A DNA stretch of 19,553 bases from JBBKXP01 sp038251315. Its GTDB lineage: Bacteria > Pseudomonadota > Alphaproteobacteria > Rhodobacterales > Rhodobacteraceae. The translations under genes were made by a program, and so were the position numbers. The DNA lies in contig JBBSBK010000072.1 of NCBI GenBank assembly GCA_038251315.1, positions 1 to 19,553 on the forward strand, read 5' to 3'. Positions 7,588 to 14,896 of the stretch are shown piece by piece. The notes under the pieces are model-generated. The model worked only from the letters and a program-made list of their open reading frames with translations, made no database searches and was not told the DNA's origin. The first letter of the stretch is position 1; each line of letters opens with the position of its first letter.

Positions 7588-9042
7588 CTAACCCTTGATT
7601 TCACGCCAACGCCGGCCGTCCCTGTGCATCAACATCATCGCATCCTCGGGCCCCGTCGACCCGGCATCGTAAAGTTTCGGGACATCGTGGCGACCCTCCC
7701 ATCCGTCGATGATCGGGTCGGTCCAGGCCCAGGCCGCCTCGACCTCGTCACCGCGCATGAACAGGGTCTGGTTGCCGCGGATCACGTCCATGATCAGACG
7801 TTCATAGGCATCCGGCACATCTTCGGCATCCGGCCCCAGCGCTTCGGCAAAGGTCATGTCGAGCGGCACATCGACCAGACGCATCCCACCGGGGCCCGGT
7901 TCCTTGATTGTCACCTGCAGATCCATGCCTTCGTTGGGTTGCAGGCGGATCGCGAGAATGTTGCGGTGCCGGGCCGCGTCGCCTTCGAATATCGAATGGC
8001 CGAGATCCTGAAACACGACCGCAATTTCAGAACTGCGGGTCTTGAGCCGCTTGCCGGTGCGCAGATAGAATGGCACCCCGGCCCATCGCCAGTTGGCGAT
8101 GTTGATTTTCATCGCGATGAAGCTCTCGGTGAAACTCTTGGGGTTCTCGGCATCGCTGCGGTAACTCGCGCCGTCCGTACCCGCGTCATACTGGCCGCGC
8201 ACGATGTGATGCGCATCGACCGGTTGCAGCGCACGGATCACTTTCAGCTTTTCATCGCGCACCGCGTCGGCGCCGAATTGGGCGGGGGGTTCCATCGCGA
8301 TCAGGCACAGTAACTGCATCAGATGGTTCTGCACCATATCGCGCATCGCCCCGGATTTGTCGTAATAGGCCCCGCGCCCGTCGACTCCGACGGTTTCGGC
8401 GACGGTGATCTGGATGTGATCGACGTAATGATTGTTCCACAGCGGTTCGAACAGCACGTTGCCGAAGCGGACCGCCATCAGGTTCTGCACGGTTTCCTTG
8501 CCAAGGTAATGGTCGATCCGGTAGATCTGGCTTTCCGTAAAATGCGCTGCCAGTCCTTCGTTCAGCGCCTGTGCCGAGGCAAGGTCGCGGCCAAACGGCT
8601 TTTCCACCACGATGCGGCTGTCAGACCGGGCGATCTTGTGCCGATGCAACCGCTCCGCCAGATCGCCGAACAGGCTGGGGGCGACCGAAAAGTAGAAGGC
8701 GTTGACCACGTCCTTGCGCACCAGTTTGGCCAGCGCCGCCCAACCGTTGGTCCCCTGCGCATTGATCGGGATATAATGAATCTGTGCCAGAAAGGCCTTG
8801 AGTCCCTTGGCGTCCTTGGCCTCGGACCCGCCGAATTCGGCGATCGCCTCGGACGCCTGCGCGCGATAGGCCTGATCGTCTAGTTCGGACCGCGCCGCGC
8901 CAATGATCCGCGACGTGGGGGGCATTTGACCGGAAAGAAACCTGCGAAAAAGCCCCGGCAGGATCTTGCGGCGGGCCAGATCGCCGGTGCCGCCAAAGAT
9001 GACGAGGTCGAAATCATCGACCGGAATGACCCGTGAAACCAT
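7588..9042 (-). CDS. zwf: Glucose-6-phosphate 1-dehydrogenase
   Basis: A 484-aa NAD(P)-dependent dehydrogenase that oxidises glucose-6-phosphate to the 6-phosphogluconolactone used by Pgl. The N-terminal nucleotide-binding loop is FGGTGDLARRK (16-26). EKPFGRD (147-153) and the active-site signature RIDHYLGKE (175-183, with His178 and Lys182) follow. VRFGN, FEPLWNNHYVDHIQIT and the RTGKRL segment are also typical. The ATG at 9042 is preceded by GGAGG with an 11-nt spacer. It is the first gene of the zwf-pgl-pgi operon; the 118-nt upstream gap holds two dyad elements. In Rhodobacteraceae this set normally serves Entner-Doudoroff glucose catabolism, but edd and eda are not in the window. Confidence 0.97.
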   Translation of the reverse strand: MVSRVIPVDDFDLVIFGGTGDLARRKILPGLFRRFLSGQMPPTSRIIGAARSELDDQAYRAQASEAIAEFGGSEAKDAKGLKAFLAQIHYIPINAQGTNGWAALAKLVRKDVVNAFYFSVAPSLFGDLAERLHRHKIARSDSRIVVEKPFGRDLASAQALNEGLAAHFTESQIYRIDHYLGKETVQNLMAVRFGNVLFEPLWNNHYVDHIQITVAETVGVDGRGAYYDKSGAMRDMVQNHLMQLLCLIAMEPPAQFGADAVRDEKLKVIRALQPVDAHHIVRGQYDAGTDGASYRSDAENPKSFTESFIAMKINIANWRWAGVPFYLRTGKRLKTRSSEIAVVFQDLGHSIFEGDAARHRNILAIRLQPNEGMDLQVTIKEPGPGGMRLVDVPLDMTFAEALGPDAEDVPDAYERLIMDVIRGNQTLFMRGDEVEAAWAWTDPIIDGWEGRHDVPKLYDAGSTGPEDAMMLMHRDGRRWREIKG

Positions 9043-9064
9043 CGACTTGATCGCCTCCAGAAAC

Positions 9065-9078
9065 TGTTAGCGTTAACG
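9065..9078. promoter_or_regulatory. LacI-family-like operator dyad upstream of zwf
   Basis: TGTTAGCGTTAACG contains GTTA and TAAC half-sites around a central 4 nt and is close to the GTTAGCGCTAAC form I know from LacI-family operators in alphaproteobacteria. It sits 23-36 nt upstream of the zwf ATG, where binding would cover the transcription start or early leader. No regulator gene is adjacent, so its binding protein is not identified here. Confidence 0.5.
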
Positions 9079-9100
9079 CGCGGCCCTGATACAAACCCCT

Positions 9101-9116
9101 GCTGGACAAGTCCAGC
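9101..9116. repeat. Perfect 7-bp inverted repeat upstream of zwf
   Basis: GCTGGAC-AA-GTCCAGC is a perfect dyad with a 2-nt centre. It lies 59-74 nt before the zwf ATG and 45-60 nt after the ureohydrolase stop. As RNA on the minus strand it could form a tight hairpin, but only a short TTT follows six bases later, so an intrinsic terminator is unconvincing. A second protein-binding site is the alternative. Confidence 0.6.
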
Positions 9117-9160
9117 ACGATGGGCCCGGCGCGGGCGGAAAATCCTGAGCGAGTCTATCC

Positions 9161-10120
9161 TCAGCGCAACGCCGCGACCATGACACAAAGCATTTCGAAC
9201 ATCAGCGACACCGCCAGCCAGGCGGTTCCGCCGGTGGGATCGACCGGTGGCGACACCTCGACCAGATCGGCGCCGACGATGTTCAGGCCCGCACATTCGC
9301 GCACCACCTGCATCGCCTGAAACGCATTCGGGCCGCCCCATTCCGGGGTGCCAGTGCCGGGTGCGACCGATGGGTCAACGAAGTCGATATCGTAGGACAT
9401 ATAAGCGGGCCGCGTCCCCACGATGTCACGTGCCTCAGCCATCACATCGGGGATTCCACGGGCGAACAACTCCTCGATCGCGACGATGCGGATGCCATGC
9501 GCCTTGGCGAAATCCCGGTCTGCACTGTCGTATTGGGTGCCCCTGATCCCGATCTGGATCATCCGTTTGGGGTCAAGCAGCCCCTCGTCCACCGCTGCGC
9601 GGAACGGGTTGCCGTGGGTCAAGGTCTTGCCGCCAAAATAGGGCGGGAACAGGTCGGTATGGCTGTCGAAATGCACCAGCCCCAGCGGCGCATCGACGGC
9701 AATGCCGCGCAGCATTGGCAAGGTACACAGGTGATCGCCCCCCGCTGCCAGCGGCCTGATCCCGGCCTGCTTGAGACGGGTCGCAAAGACGGTGAACCGC
9801 TCCAGCGTATCGTTCACCTCGACCGGGTTCGGGCTGGCGTCGCCCAGATCGGCGCAGCGGGCCAGATCGAACGGGCGCAAACGGGTGACCGGATGTTCGG
9901 CGCGGATCATCGTGGACAGATCGCGCATCTGGCGCGGGCCATGCCGCGGGCCGGGGCGGTTCGACGTGCCGCCATCGAACGGCAAGCCGAACAGGCCGAT
10001 CTGCACCTCGGCAATGCGCGGATGGTCCAACGGCACATGGGGCAGACGCATGAAGGTCGCAATGCCCGCGAAACGGGGCATCTCCATCCCTGAAATCGGT
10101 GTAAAAAACGTGTCGGTCAT
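9161..10120 (-). CDS. Ureohydrolase, agmatinase/guanidinobutyrase type
   Basis: A 319-aa Mn-dependent ureohydrolase that would release urea from a guanidino compound. The dinuclear metal site is complete: His130 in GGDH; Asp152, His154 and Asp156 in HFDSHTD; Asp244 and Asp246 in SYDIDFVDP. VAPGTGTPEWGG follows, as in the family. The THGNPFRAAVDEGLLDPKR..QIGIRG segment resembles guanidinobutyrase/guanidinopropionase relatives as much as SpeB agmatinase, so the substrate is open. The ATG at 10120 has an AAGGG site 9 nt upstream; the in-frame extension to 10279 runs into the mgtC gene and is rejected. It is the third gene of the HNH-mgtC-ureohydrolase group, 19 nt after mgtC. Confidence 0.92.
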   Translation of the reverse strand: MTDTFFTPISGMEMPRFAGIATFMRLPHVPLDHPRIAEVQIGLFGLPFDGGTSNRPGPRHGPRQMRDLSTMIRAEHPVTRLRPFDLARCADLGDASPNPVEVNDTLERFTVFATRLKQAGIRPLAAGGDHLCTLPMLRGIAVDAPLGLVHFDSHTDLFPPYFGGKTLTHGNPFRAAVDEGLLDPKRMIQIGIRGTQYDSADRDFAKAHGIRIVAIEELFARGIPDVMAEARDIVGTRPAYMSYDIDFVDPSVAPGTGTPEWGGPNAFQAMQVVRECAGLNIVGADLVEVSPPVDPTGGTAWLAVSLMFEMLCVMVAALR

Positions 10121-10139
10121 GGTCGTTTTCCCTTGCCTG

Positions 10140-10829
10140 TCAATCCTCGGCTGATTCCCAGCGCACCGAGGCCAGCGACGGATCGGCCGCGAGTGTTGCC
10201 ACGGCGTTTTCGATAACCGTATCCGTCGCCGCCTCACCTTCGACGACGGCAGCCAGTTCGACCGTGCCCGCCCTGTCATCGGCGCGGGCGACCAGTTGGA
10301 TCACTTTCAGCCCAGATACCTGCAGCGTGCGCAGCAAGACAGCGCGGGCGTGGCCTTCGGACTCGGCCCGCGTCGTGATGGTGATCTGGAAATGGCGCAG
10401 CACCGGAATGCCTGCATTGGTCGTCCGCTTGAGGAACTTGACCAGCGGGCGCAGGCCGATGTTGATGAAGATGACCAGCCCGGTGAGCAGCATCGCATAG
10501 GGCAACTGGCCCGCGCCCGACATCAGCCCGACCGCCGCAGAACACCACAGCGTCGCCGCCGTGTTCAGGCCGTGCACCTGAAACCCTTCGCGGAAAATGA
10601 TGCCCGCGCCTAAAAACCCGATGCCTGTGACGACCTGTGCAGCGACCCGCGTCGGACTGACCTCGTTCGGGAACAGGCCGGAAAAGACGACGAACCCCGC
10701 CGCACCCAAGGCCACAAGCGCATTGGTGCGCAGCCCGGCCATCCGTTGCCGGACCTGCCGTTCGGATCCGATCAGCGCGCCCAGCACCACCGCCGAAAAC
10801 AGGTTTACCGCTGCAAGACCAAGGGTCAT
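10140..10829 (-). CDS. MgtC/SapB family membrane protein
   Basis: A 229-aa inner-membrane protein. The N-terminal half carries the MgtC/SapB signature VLGALIGSERQVRQRMAGLRTNALVALG and about four to five membrane segments, including GIGFLGAGIIFREG and LNTAATLWCSAAVGLMSGAG. The C-terminal half (from about residue 145, HFQITITTRAESEGHARAVLLRTL) looks like the ACT-like cytosolic domain found in longer MgtC proteins. MgtC proteins are linked to survival in low magnesium and to control of F-type ATP synthase in pathogens; the role in a free-living alphaproteobacterium is unknown. The ATG at 10829 has an AAAGGA ribosome site. It lies 47 nt after the HNH gene and 19 nt before the ureohydrolase gene. 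Confidence 0.9.
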   Translation of the reverse strand: MTLGLAAVNLFSAVVLGALIGSERQVRQRMAGLRTNALVALGAAGFVVFSGLFPNEVSPTRVAAQVVTGIGFLGAGIIFREGFQVHGLNTAATLWCSAAVGLMSGAGQLPYAMLLTGLVIFINIGLRPLVKFLKRTTNAGIPVLRHFQITITTRAESEGHARAVLLRTLQVSGLKVIQLVARADDRAGTVELAAVVEGEAATDTVIENAVATLAADPSLASVRWESAED

Positions 10830-10876
10830 CTGCGTCCTTTCAGCGTGTCGGCACAACGCCGCGCCACCCCGTGACC

Positions 10877-11461
10877 TTACGCTTCCAGTTCGGCATCCCA
10901 ATAGAGATAATCGACCCATGACTCGTGCAGGTGGTTGGGCGGAAACTTGCGGCCCATGTTGCGCAGTTCCTCGCTGGCCGGTTGGCGCGGCGGCTTGCGC
11001 AGGTGCATGCCCGACTGATGCAGGCTCTTGGCCCCCTTGCGCAGGTTGCAGCGGGCGCAGGCAGCGACGACATTGCGCCAGCTTGTCACCCCCCCGGCGG
11101 CACGGGGCACCACATGATCGAACGTCAGATCGCCCTTTGCACCGCAATACTGGCAGCAGAATTCGTCGCGCAGGAAAAGGTTGAACCGGGTGAATGCGAC
11201 GCGGCGCTGCGGCTTGACGTAATCCTTGAGCACGACGACCGACGGGATCCGGATTTCGGTCGAGGGGCTGCGCACCACCTCGTCGTACTCGGCGACAATA
11301 TCGACGCGGTCCAGCCATTTTGCCTTGACCGCCTCCTGCCAGGGCCAGAGCGACAGCGGGTAGTAGGACAAGGGGCGGAAATCGGCGTTCAGGACCAAGG
11401 CGGGATGGCTTTTCAATGCCCCCGGTTCACGCACGAAAGTCGTCCTGAATTCACCGTCCAT
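10877..11461 (-). CDS. HNH endonuclease family protein
   Basis: A 194-aa protein with a zinc-stabilised HNH domain at about residues 100-142. Paired cysteines are Cys103/Cys106 (CQYC) and Cys135/Cys138 (CARC), with FDH at 114-116 as the metal-binding His and Asn130 and Asn139 in the following helix. The N-terminal region (VLNADFRPLSYYPLSLWPWQEAVKA) is typical of a widespread stand-alone bacterial family whose cellular role is not established. No methylase or phage gene is nearby, so restriction or phage packaging is not suggested. The ATG at 11461 has GGAG 6 nt upstream; the in-frame start at 11500 lacks a ribosome site. It begins the HNH-mgtC-ureohydrolase group. Confidence 0.9.
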   Translation of the reverse strand: MDGEFRTTFVREPGALKSHPALVLNADFRPLSYYPLSLWPWQEAVKAKWLDRVDIVAEYDEVVRSPSTEIRIPSVVVLKDYVKPQRRVAFTRFNLFLRDEFCCQYCGAKGDLTFDHVVPRAAGGVTSWRNVVAACARCNLRKGAKSLHQSGMHLRKPPRQPASEELRNMGRKFPPNHLHESWVDYLYWDAELEA

Positions 11462-11532
11462 CACAGACTCCGTTCCCGTCCTGCCTGCCGTTTTCAGCAT
11501 CAGAGCGGGAGCCCCGCCCCAGCTTTGTCGCG

Positions 11533-11560
11533 ACTATATCTGGACCTTGCCCAACGGCAA
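11533..11560 (-). promoter_or_regulatory. Candidate promoter for the HNH-mgtC-ureohydrolase group
   Basis: Read leftwards, TTGCCG (11555-11560) is 16 nt from TATAGT (11533-11538). Initiation near 11526 would give a leader of about 65 nt before the HNH ATG. A 6-bp dyad, CTTGCC-GTTG-GGCAAG, overlaps the -35 box and could be an operator or chance. Confidence 0.45.
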
Positions 11561-11662
11561 GCCCTACATCTTGTCAGGGCGTTCGTGGCACGCCGGGATC
11601 ACAGACAAATGACAATCCGGCGCATTCGTTTCACCGACCCACGGCATCGGTTATTTTAGGCT

Positions 11663-12331
11663 TCAGGCATATCCCAACCGTTCGGCCATGAAGGCAAGCG
11701 CGACCTGCAACCCATCCGGCGCGATGCCGTGTCCGGTGCCCTTCATGACATGGGCAAAAACCTCGTCCCAGCCCGCATCCTGCAAACCCTGCGCGGCCGC
11801 TGGCATGCTGTCGATCGGCACCACATCGTCCATATCGCCGTGAATCAGCAGCACAGGTGGGCGGCATTGGGCCTGATCGGCCAGCGATTCCGGCTCCAGC
11901 AGCCGCCCCGATATGGCGACGATCCCAGCCACCGCCTCACCCCGCCGGGGCAGAACATGCAGCGCCATCATCGTGCCTTGGGAAAAGCCGAGCACCATGA
12001 CCTGTTCGGGCAGCAGATCCTCGTCAACCATCACTCCGTCCAGAAAGGCGTCCAGATCGGCGGCGGCGGCGTAAAGCCCCGATTGCGCCGCTTCCTCGGA
12101 ACTGCCGTCGATCCAGGGGATCGGGAACCACTGAAACCCCATCGGCGCACCTGCGCATTGTTCCGGCGCATCGGGTGCGATGAACAGCGTGTCGGGCAGA
12201 TGTTCGCCCAAAGGGTCGGCCAGCCCCATCAGGTCGGCCCCGTTCGCCCCATAACCGTGCAGGAAGATGACCGCCGAGCGGACCTCGCCCGAAACCGGCT
12301 CGCGTCGTGTTGCGTCGAGTGCGCGTGTCAT
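11663..12331 (-). CDS. Phospholipase/carboxylesterase-family alpha/beta hydrolase
   Basis: A 222-aa serine hydrolase of the small carboxylesterase (Abhydrolase_2) type. The oxyanion-region VIFLHGYGANGADLMGL lies at about residues 21-37. The catalytic triad reads Ser117 in GFSQGT, Asp168 in HGDMDDVVP and His201 in GTGHGI. No signal peptide is present, so it is probably cytosolic; the natural ester substrate cannot be told. The ATG at 12331 has a strong AGGAGGG ribosome site 5 nt upstream. It is the last gene of the leftward cbiD-cobK-alkA unit. The stop at 11663 is followed by about 200 nt without a recognised gene. Confidence 0.92.
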   Translation of the reverse strand: MTRALDATRREPVSGEVRSAVIFLHGYGANGADLMGLADPLGEHLPDTLFIAPDAPEQCAGAPMGFQWFPIPWIDGSSEEAAQSGLYAAAADLDAFLDGVMVDEDLLPEQVMVLGFSQGTMMALHVLPRRGEAVAGIVAISGRLLEPESLADQAQCRPPVLLIHGDMDDVVPIDSMPAAAQGLQDAGWDEVFAHVMKGTGHGIAPDGLQVALAFMAERLGYA

Positions 12332-12361
12332 CGTAACCCTCCTGCTGGTCCGGCCCCCGGT

Positions 12362-12508
12362 TTAGGGGGATGTGGGCGGCAGGGCAACCGGGCGGTCGTG
12401 GGCAAAGGCGGCATAACCCGCTGCTGACCCCTTCAGATGGTCCCGCAACGACTCATGCGCGGCGGGCGGCGGTGGAACGGCACGGCGGATCATCTCAGCC
12501 AATGCCAT
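12362..12508 (-). CDS. Possible small ORF (48 aa) between alkA and the esterase
   Basis: I do not recognise this ORF. It starts at an ATG at 12508 inside the end of alkA, 5 nt after an AAGGG box (12514-12518), or alternatively at an ATG at 12493 just after the alkA stop. It ends at a TAA at 12364-12362, leaving 30 nt for the esterase ribosome site, so it fills the gap almost exactly. The product is proline- and alanine-rich (VPPPPAAHESLRDHLKGSAA in its first half) with no membrane segment. Third positions are mostly G or C, as in neighbouring genes. A high-GC chance ORF is the main alternative. Confidence 0.4.
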   Translation of the reverse strand: MALAEMIRRAVPPPPAAHESLRDHLKGSAAGYAAFAHDRPVALPPTSP

Positions 12509-13106
12509 CGCGGCCCTTGTCGAGCAGGTAGTATGACCAGAAGATCCGCGCGGCCACCGACCGCCAGGGCGACCATGCCTCGGCCATCGCCCGGAATGGT
12601 TTTTCCTTTGGCCGTTCGGGCAGGTCGAACAGCACCCGCGCCGCCTCGGCCATTGCCAGATCGCCGGGGGCGAAGACATCGGCGCGGCCAAGGGCGAACA
12701 TCGCATAGATTTCCGCCGTCCAGTTGCCGATCCCCGGCACCGCGACAAGGGTGGCGATGACCGTGTCGGTGGGCTGTTCGCGCAGGGCCGCATAGTCGAT
12801 ATCGGCAGCGGCCAGTGCACGCGCATACCGCGCCTTCTGGCGGCTCAGACCAAGCGCGCGCAGGCTCTCGTCGGTCGTCCCTGCCACCTGCAACGGGTCG
12901 GTCATGCCCGCAACCTCCAACCGCGCCCAGATCGCGTTGGCCGACGCGATGCTGACCTGCTGCCCGACGATGGCATGCAGCACCCGATCGAACCCATCCG
13001 TAGTGCGGCGCAGCGGCAGCGGCCCGGTCCGGGCCAAAGCGGTGGCAAAGCGCGGCTCGTGCATCGCCAGCCATGCCGCCCCTTCGGCGACGCAGGCGTC
13101 AGTCAT
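12495..13106 (-). CDS. DNA-3-methyladenine glycosylase II (AlkA-type HhH-GPD)
   Basis: A 203-aa base-excision repair glycosylase that removes alkylated bases such as 3-methyladenine. LHAIVGQQVSIASA (about 43-56) is the conserved N-terminal helix. The helix-hairpin-helix is LVAVPGIGNWTAE (120-132), and Asp149 in FAPGDLAM is the expected catalytic aspartate. The shorter length than E. coli AlkA fits forms lacking the extra N-terminal domain. I chose the ATG at 13106, preceded by a GGCGGA stretch; an in-frame TTG at 13139 would overlap cobK. It begins 14 nt after the cobK stop, so it appears to be read in the cobalamin unit although its role is DNA repair. Confidence 0.92.
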   Translation of the reverse strand: MTDACVAEGAAWLAMHEPRFATALARTGPLPLRRTTDGFDRVLHAIVGQQVSIASANAIWARLEVAGMTDPLQVAGTTDESLRALGLSRQKARYARALAAADIDYAALREQPTDTVIATLVAVPGIGNWTAEIYAMFALGRADVFAPGDLAMAEAARVLFDLPERPKEKPFRAMAEAWSPWRSVAARIFWSYYLLDKGRDGIG

Positions 13107-13120
13107 GATGATCCGCCCGG

Positions 13121-13849
13121 TCAAAGCCTGCGCACCCAATCCAGCGCCGCCGCGACTGTGTCCACACGTAGCGCATCAGGCATCGGCGGGCGGGCGATCA
13201 TCAGCACCGGTAGTCTCAGATTGCGGGCAGCGGTCAGCTTGGTCGCGCTGGCCGCCCCGCCGGCGTTCTTGACCACGATGACGTCGACGCCCAACGCGCG
13301 AAACAGCGCCTCTTCCGCCGCCACCGGAAACGGCGGCCGGCCGATCAGGTATTCGCCGCCTTCGAACGGAAACGGCGCGGTCGGCGGGTCGATCCGGCGG
13401 CAGATCACTCGGCGGCCCTCGAGGTTGGAAAACCTTTCGAGGGTCTGCCGACCGGTGCCAAGGAAAACGGTCCTGCCTTGCGGGATAAGCGCAGCGGCCT
13501 CCTCCTCCGAGCCTATCGTGGTCCAGTCGTCACCCGGACCAGGCGTCCAGGCCGGGCGCAGGAACTGCAGATATGGGATGCCCCGCTCGGCACAGATCGC
13601 CGTTGTGCGGTTGGTAATATTTGCGGCGAATGGGTGCGTCGCGTCCAGCACCGCGCTGATCTTCGCCTGTTCCAGATAGGCCACGAACCCCGCCGCCCCG
13701 CCGAACCCGCCGCTGCGCGTCGTCACCGGGAGTGGGTCGGGATCGCGCGTCGCCCCGGCCAGGCTGGCGATCACCGGCCGGGGCCAATCGACCAGCCCCC
13801 AGGCAATCTGCCCGGCCTCGCCAGTGCCGGCCAGCAACAACAGGGTCAT
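13121..13849 (-). CDS. cobK: Precorrin-6A / cobalt-precorrin-6A reductase
   Basis: A 242-aa NADPH-dependent reductase (CobK/CbiJ family) that reduces precorrin-6A to precorrin-6B in corrin-ring synthesis. Motifs are LLLAGTGEAGQIA at the N-terminus, VLDATHPFAANIT (about 68-80), FLGTGRQTL (about 129-137) and VVKNAGGAASATKL towards the end. Sequence alone does not separate the cobalt-free CobK from the cobalt-containing CbiJ activity. Its ATG overlaps the cbiD stop by 4 nt (ATGA), so the two are translationally coupled. Confidence 0.95.
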   Translation of the reverse strand: MTLLLLAGTGEAGQIAWGLVDWPRPVIASLAGATRDPDPLPVTTRSGGFGGAAGFVAYLEQAKISAVLDATHPFAANITNRTTAICAERGIPYLQFLRPAWTPGPGDDWTTIGSEEEAAALIPQGRTVFLGTGRQTLERFSNLEGRRVICRRIDPPTAPFPFEGGEYLIGRPPFPVAAEEALFRALGVDVIVVKNAGGAASATKLTAARNLRLPVLMIARPPMPDALRVDTVAAALDWVRRL

Positions 13850-14889
13850 GCCCCAGCCCGCGCGATGATTGCGCCGGCGCGGTCGGTGACGACGATGTCG
13901 GTGGCAATTTCGGGGACCAGCGCGTGGACCTGATCCAAGGCTTCGGCGGCGATCCGGCTGACCAACTTTTCCCCCGCGATTTCGTAAGCTTCCAACGCGG
14001 TGTTTGCGTCAAGCACGCGCGGGTCATCCGCCCAATCCGCCAGGCAGTTGAAATCCACCTGTGATCGGCCCGAGTGCAGATCGACCGCACCCTGCGCAAG
14101 CTTGGTCAGCTTGCCGATGCCACCGCCGATGGTCAGACGCGGCACTGGGTAGCGGCGCAGGTATTTCAGCATCCCGCCCGCGAAGTCGCCCATGTCCAGC
14201 ATGGCGTGGTCGGGCAGGCAGTACAGCGCCTGCACCGCCGTCTCGGACGCATTGCCGGTGCATCCCGCCACATGTACCAGTCCGCCCGCCCGCGCTACGT
14301 CAATGCCGCGGTGGATTGACGCGATCCAGGCAGCGCAGGAAAACGGGCGGACGATCCCGGTCGTGCCGAGGATCGACAGGCCGCCAGCGATGCCCAGTCG
14401 CGGGTTCCAGGTTGACAGCGCAATTTCGGCCCCGCCGGGCACCGAAACGGTGATCGTGATATCGGGGTTCTGGCCAAAATCGCCCGCGAGTTCAGCTACG
14501 ACTTCGTCCATCATCGCTCTGGGGACCGGGTTGATCGCCGGCTCGCCGACGCCAATCGGCAAGCCCGGTCTGGTCACGGTCCCGACGCCCGCGCCCGCCT
14601 TGAAAACCACCCCGCCCGGGGACGCCGCAACACGCACGACGATCAGCGCGCCATGGGTCACGTCCGGGTCGTCGCCTGCATCCTTGACGATGCCCGCCTC
14701 GGCCCAGCCCGGCCCCGCCGCACGGTGGGCGACAGCGAACTCCGGGACTTCGCCCTTGGGCAAGGTGATCGTCACCCGGTCGGGAATTCCGTCACCCCAC
14801 AATCCCATCAACGCCGCCTTTGTCGCGGCGGTGGCGCAGGCCCCGGTGGTCCAGCCACGGCGCAGGTTTCCAACAGGTTTGCGTGTCAT
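13846..14889 (-). CDS. cbiD: Precorrin-5B / cobalt-precorrin-5B C1-methyltransferase CbiD
   Basis: A 347-aa CbiD-family enzyme acting at the C1-methylation and ring-contraction stage of corrin synthesis. Signatures are RRGWTTGACATAATKAAL (10-27), KDAGDDPDVTHGA, the GAGVGTVTRPGLPIGVGEPA segment and GGLSILGTTGIVRPFS. CbiD is the counterpart of CobF from the classical aerobic route. The ATG at 14889 is close to the start expected for the family and has no ribosome site. A good promoter ends only 7 nt upstream, so the mRNA may be leaderless. An in-frame upstream start at 14988 would include the promoter and is rejected. It is the first gene of the leftward unit and diverges from cobA. Confidence 0.95.
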   Translation of the reverse strand: MTRKPVGNLRRGWTTGACATAATKAALMGLWGDGIPDRVTITLPKGEVPEFAVAHRAAGPGWAEAGIVKDAGDDPDVTHGALIVVRVAASPGGVVFKAGAGVGTVTRPGLPIGVGEPAINPVPRAMMDEVVAELAGDFGQNPDITITVSVPGGAEIALSTWNPRLGIAGGLSILGTTGIVRPFSCAAWIASIHRGIDVARAGGLVHVAGCTGNASETAVQALYCLPDHAMLDMGDFAGGMLKYLRRYPVPRLTIGGGIGKLTKLAQGAVDLHSGRSQVDFNCLADWADDPRVLDANTALEAYEIAGEKLVSRIAAEALDQVHALVPEIATDIVVTDRAGAIIARAGA

Positions 14890-14896
14890 CGGGCGG

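Noticed and set aside
10877..11461. Restriction system or homing endonuclease
   Set aside because: There is no methyltransferase partner, intron, intein or phage packaging gene nearby; the protein belongs to a common stand-alone HNH family.
11613..11662. Intrinsic terminator after the esterase gene
   Set aside because: Only a 5-bp stem (ACCGA/TCGGT) with a 9-nt loop and no T-run is present in the leftward direction.
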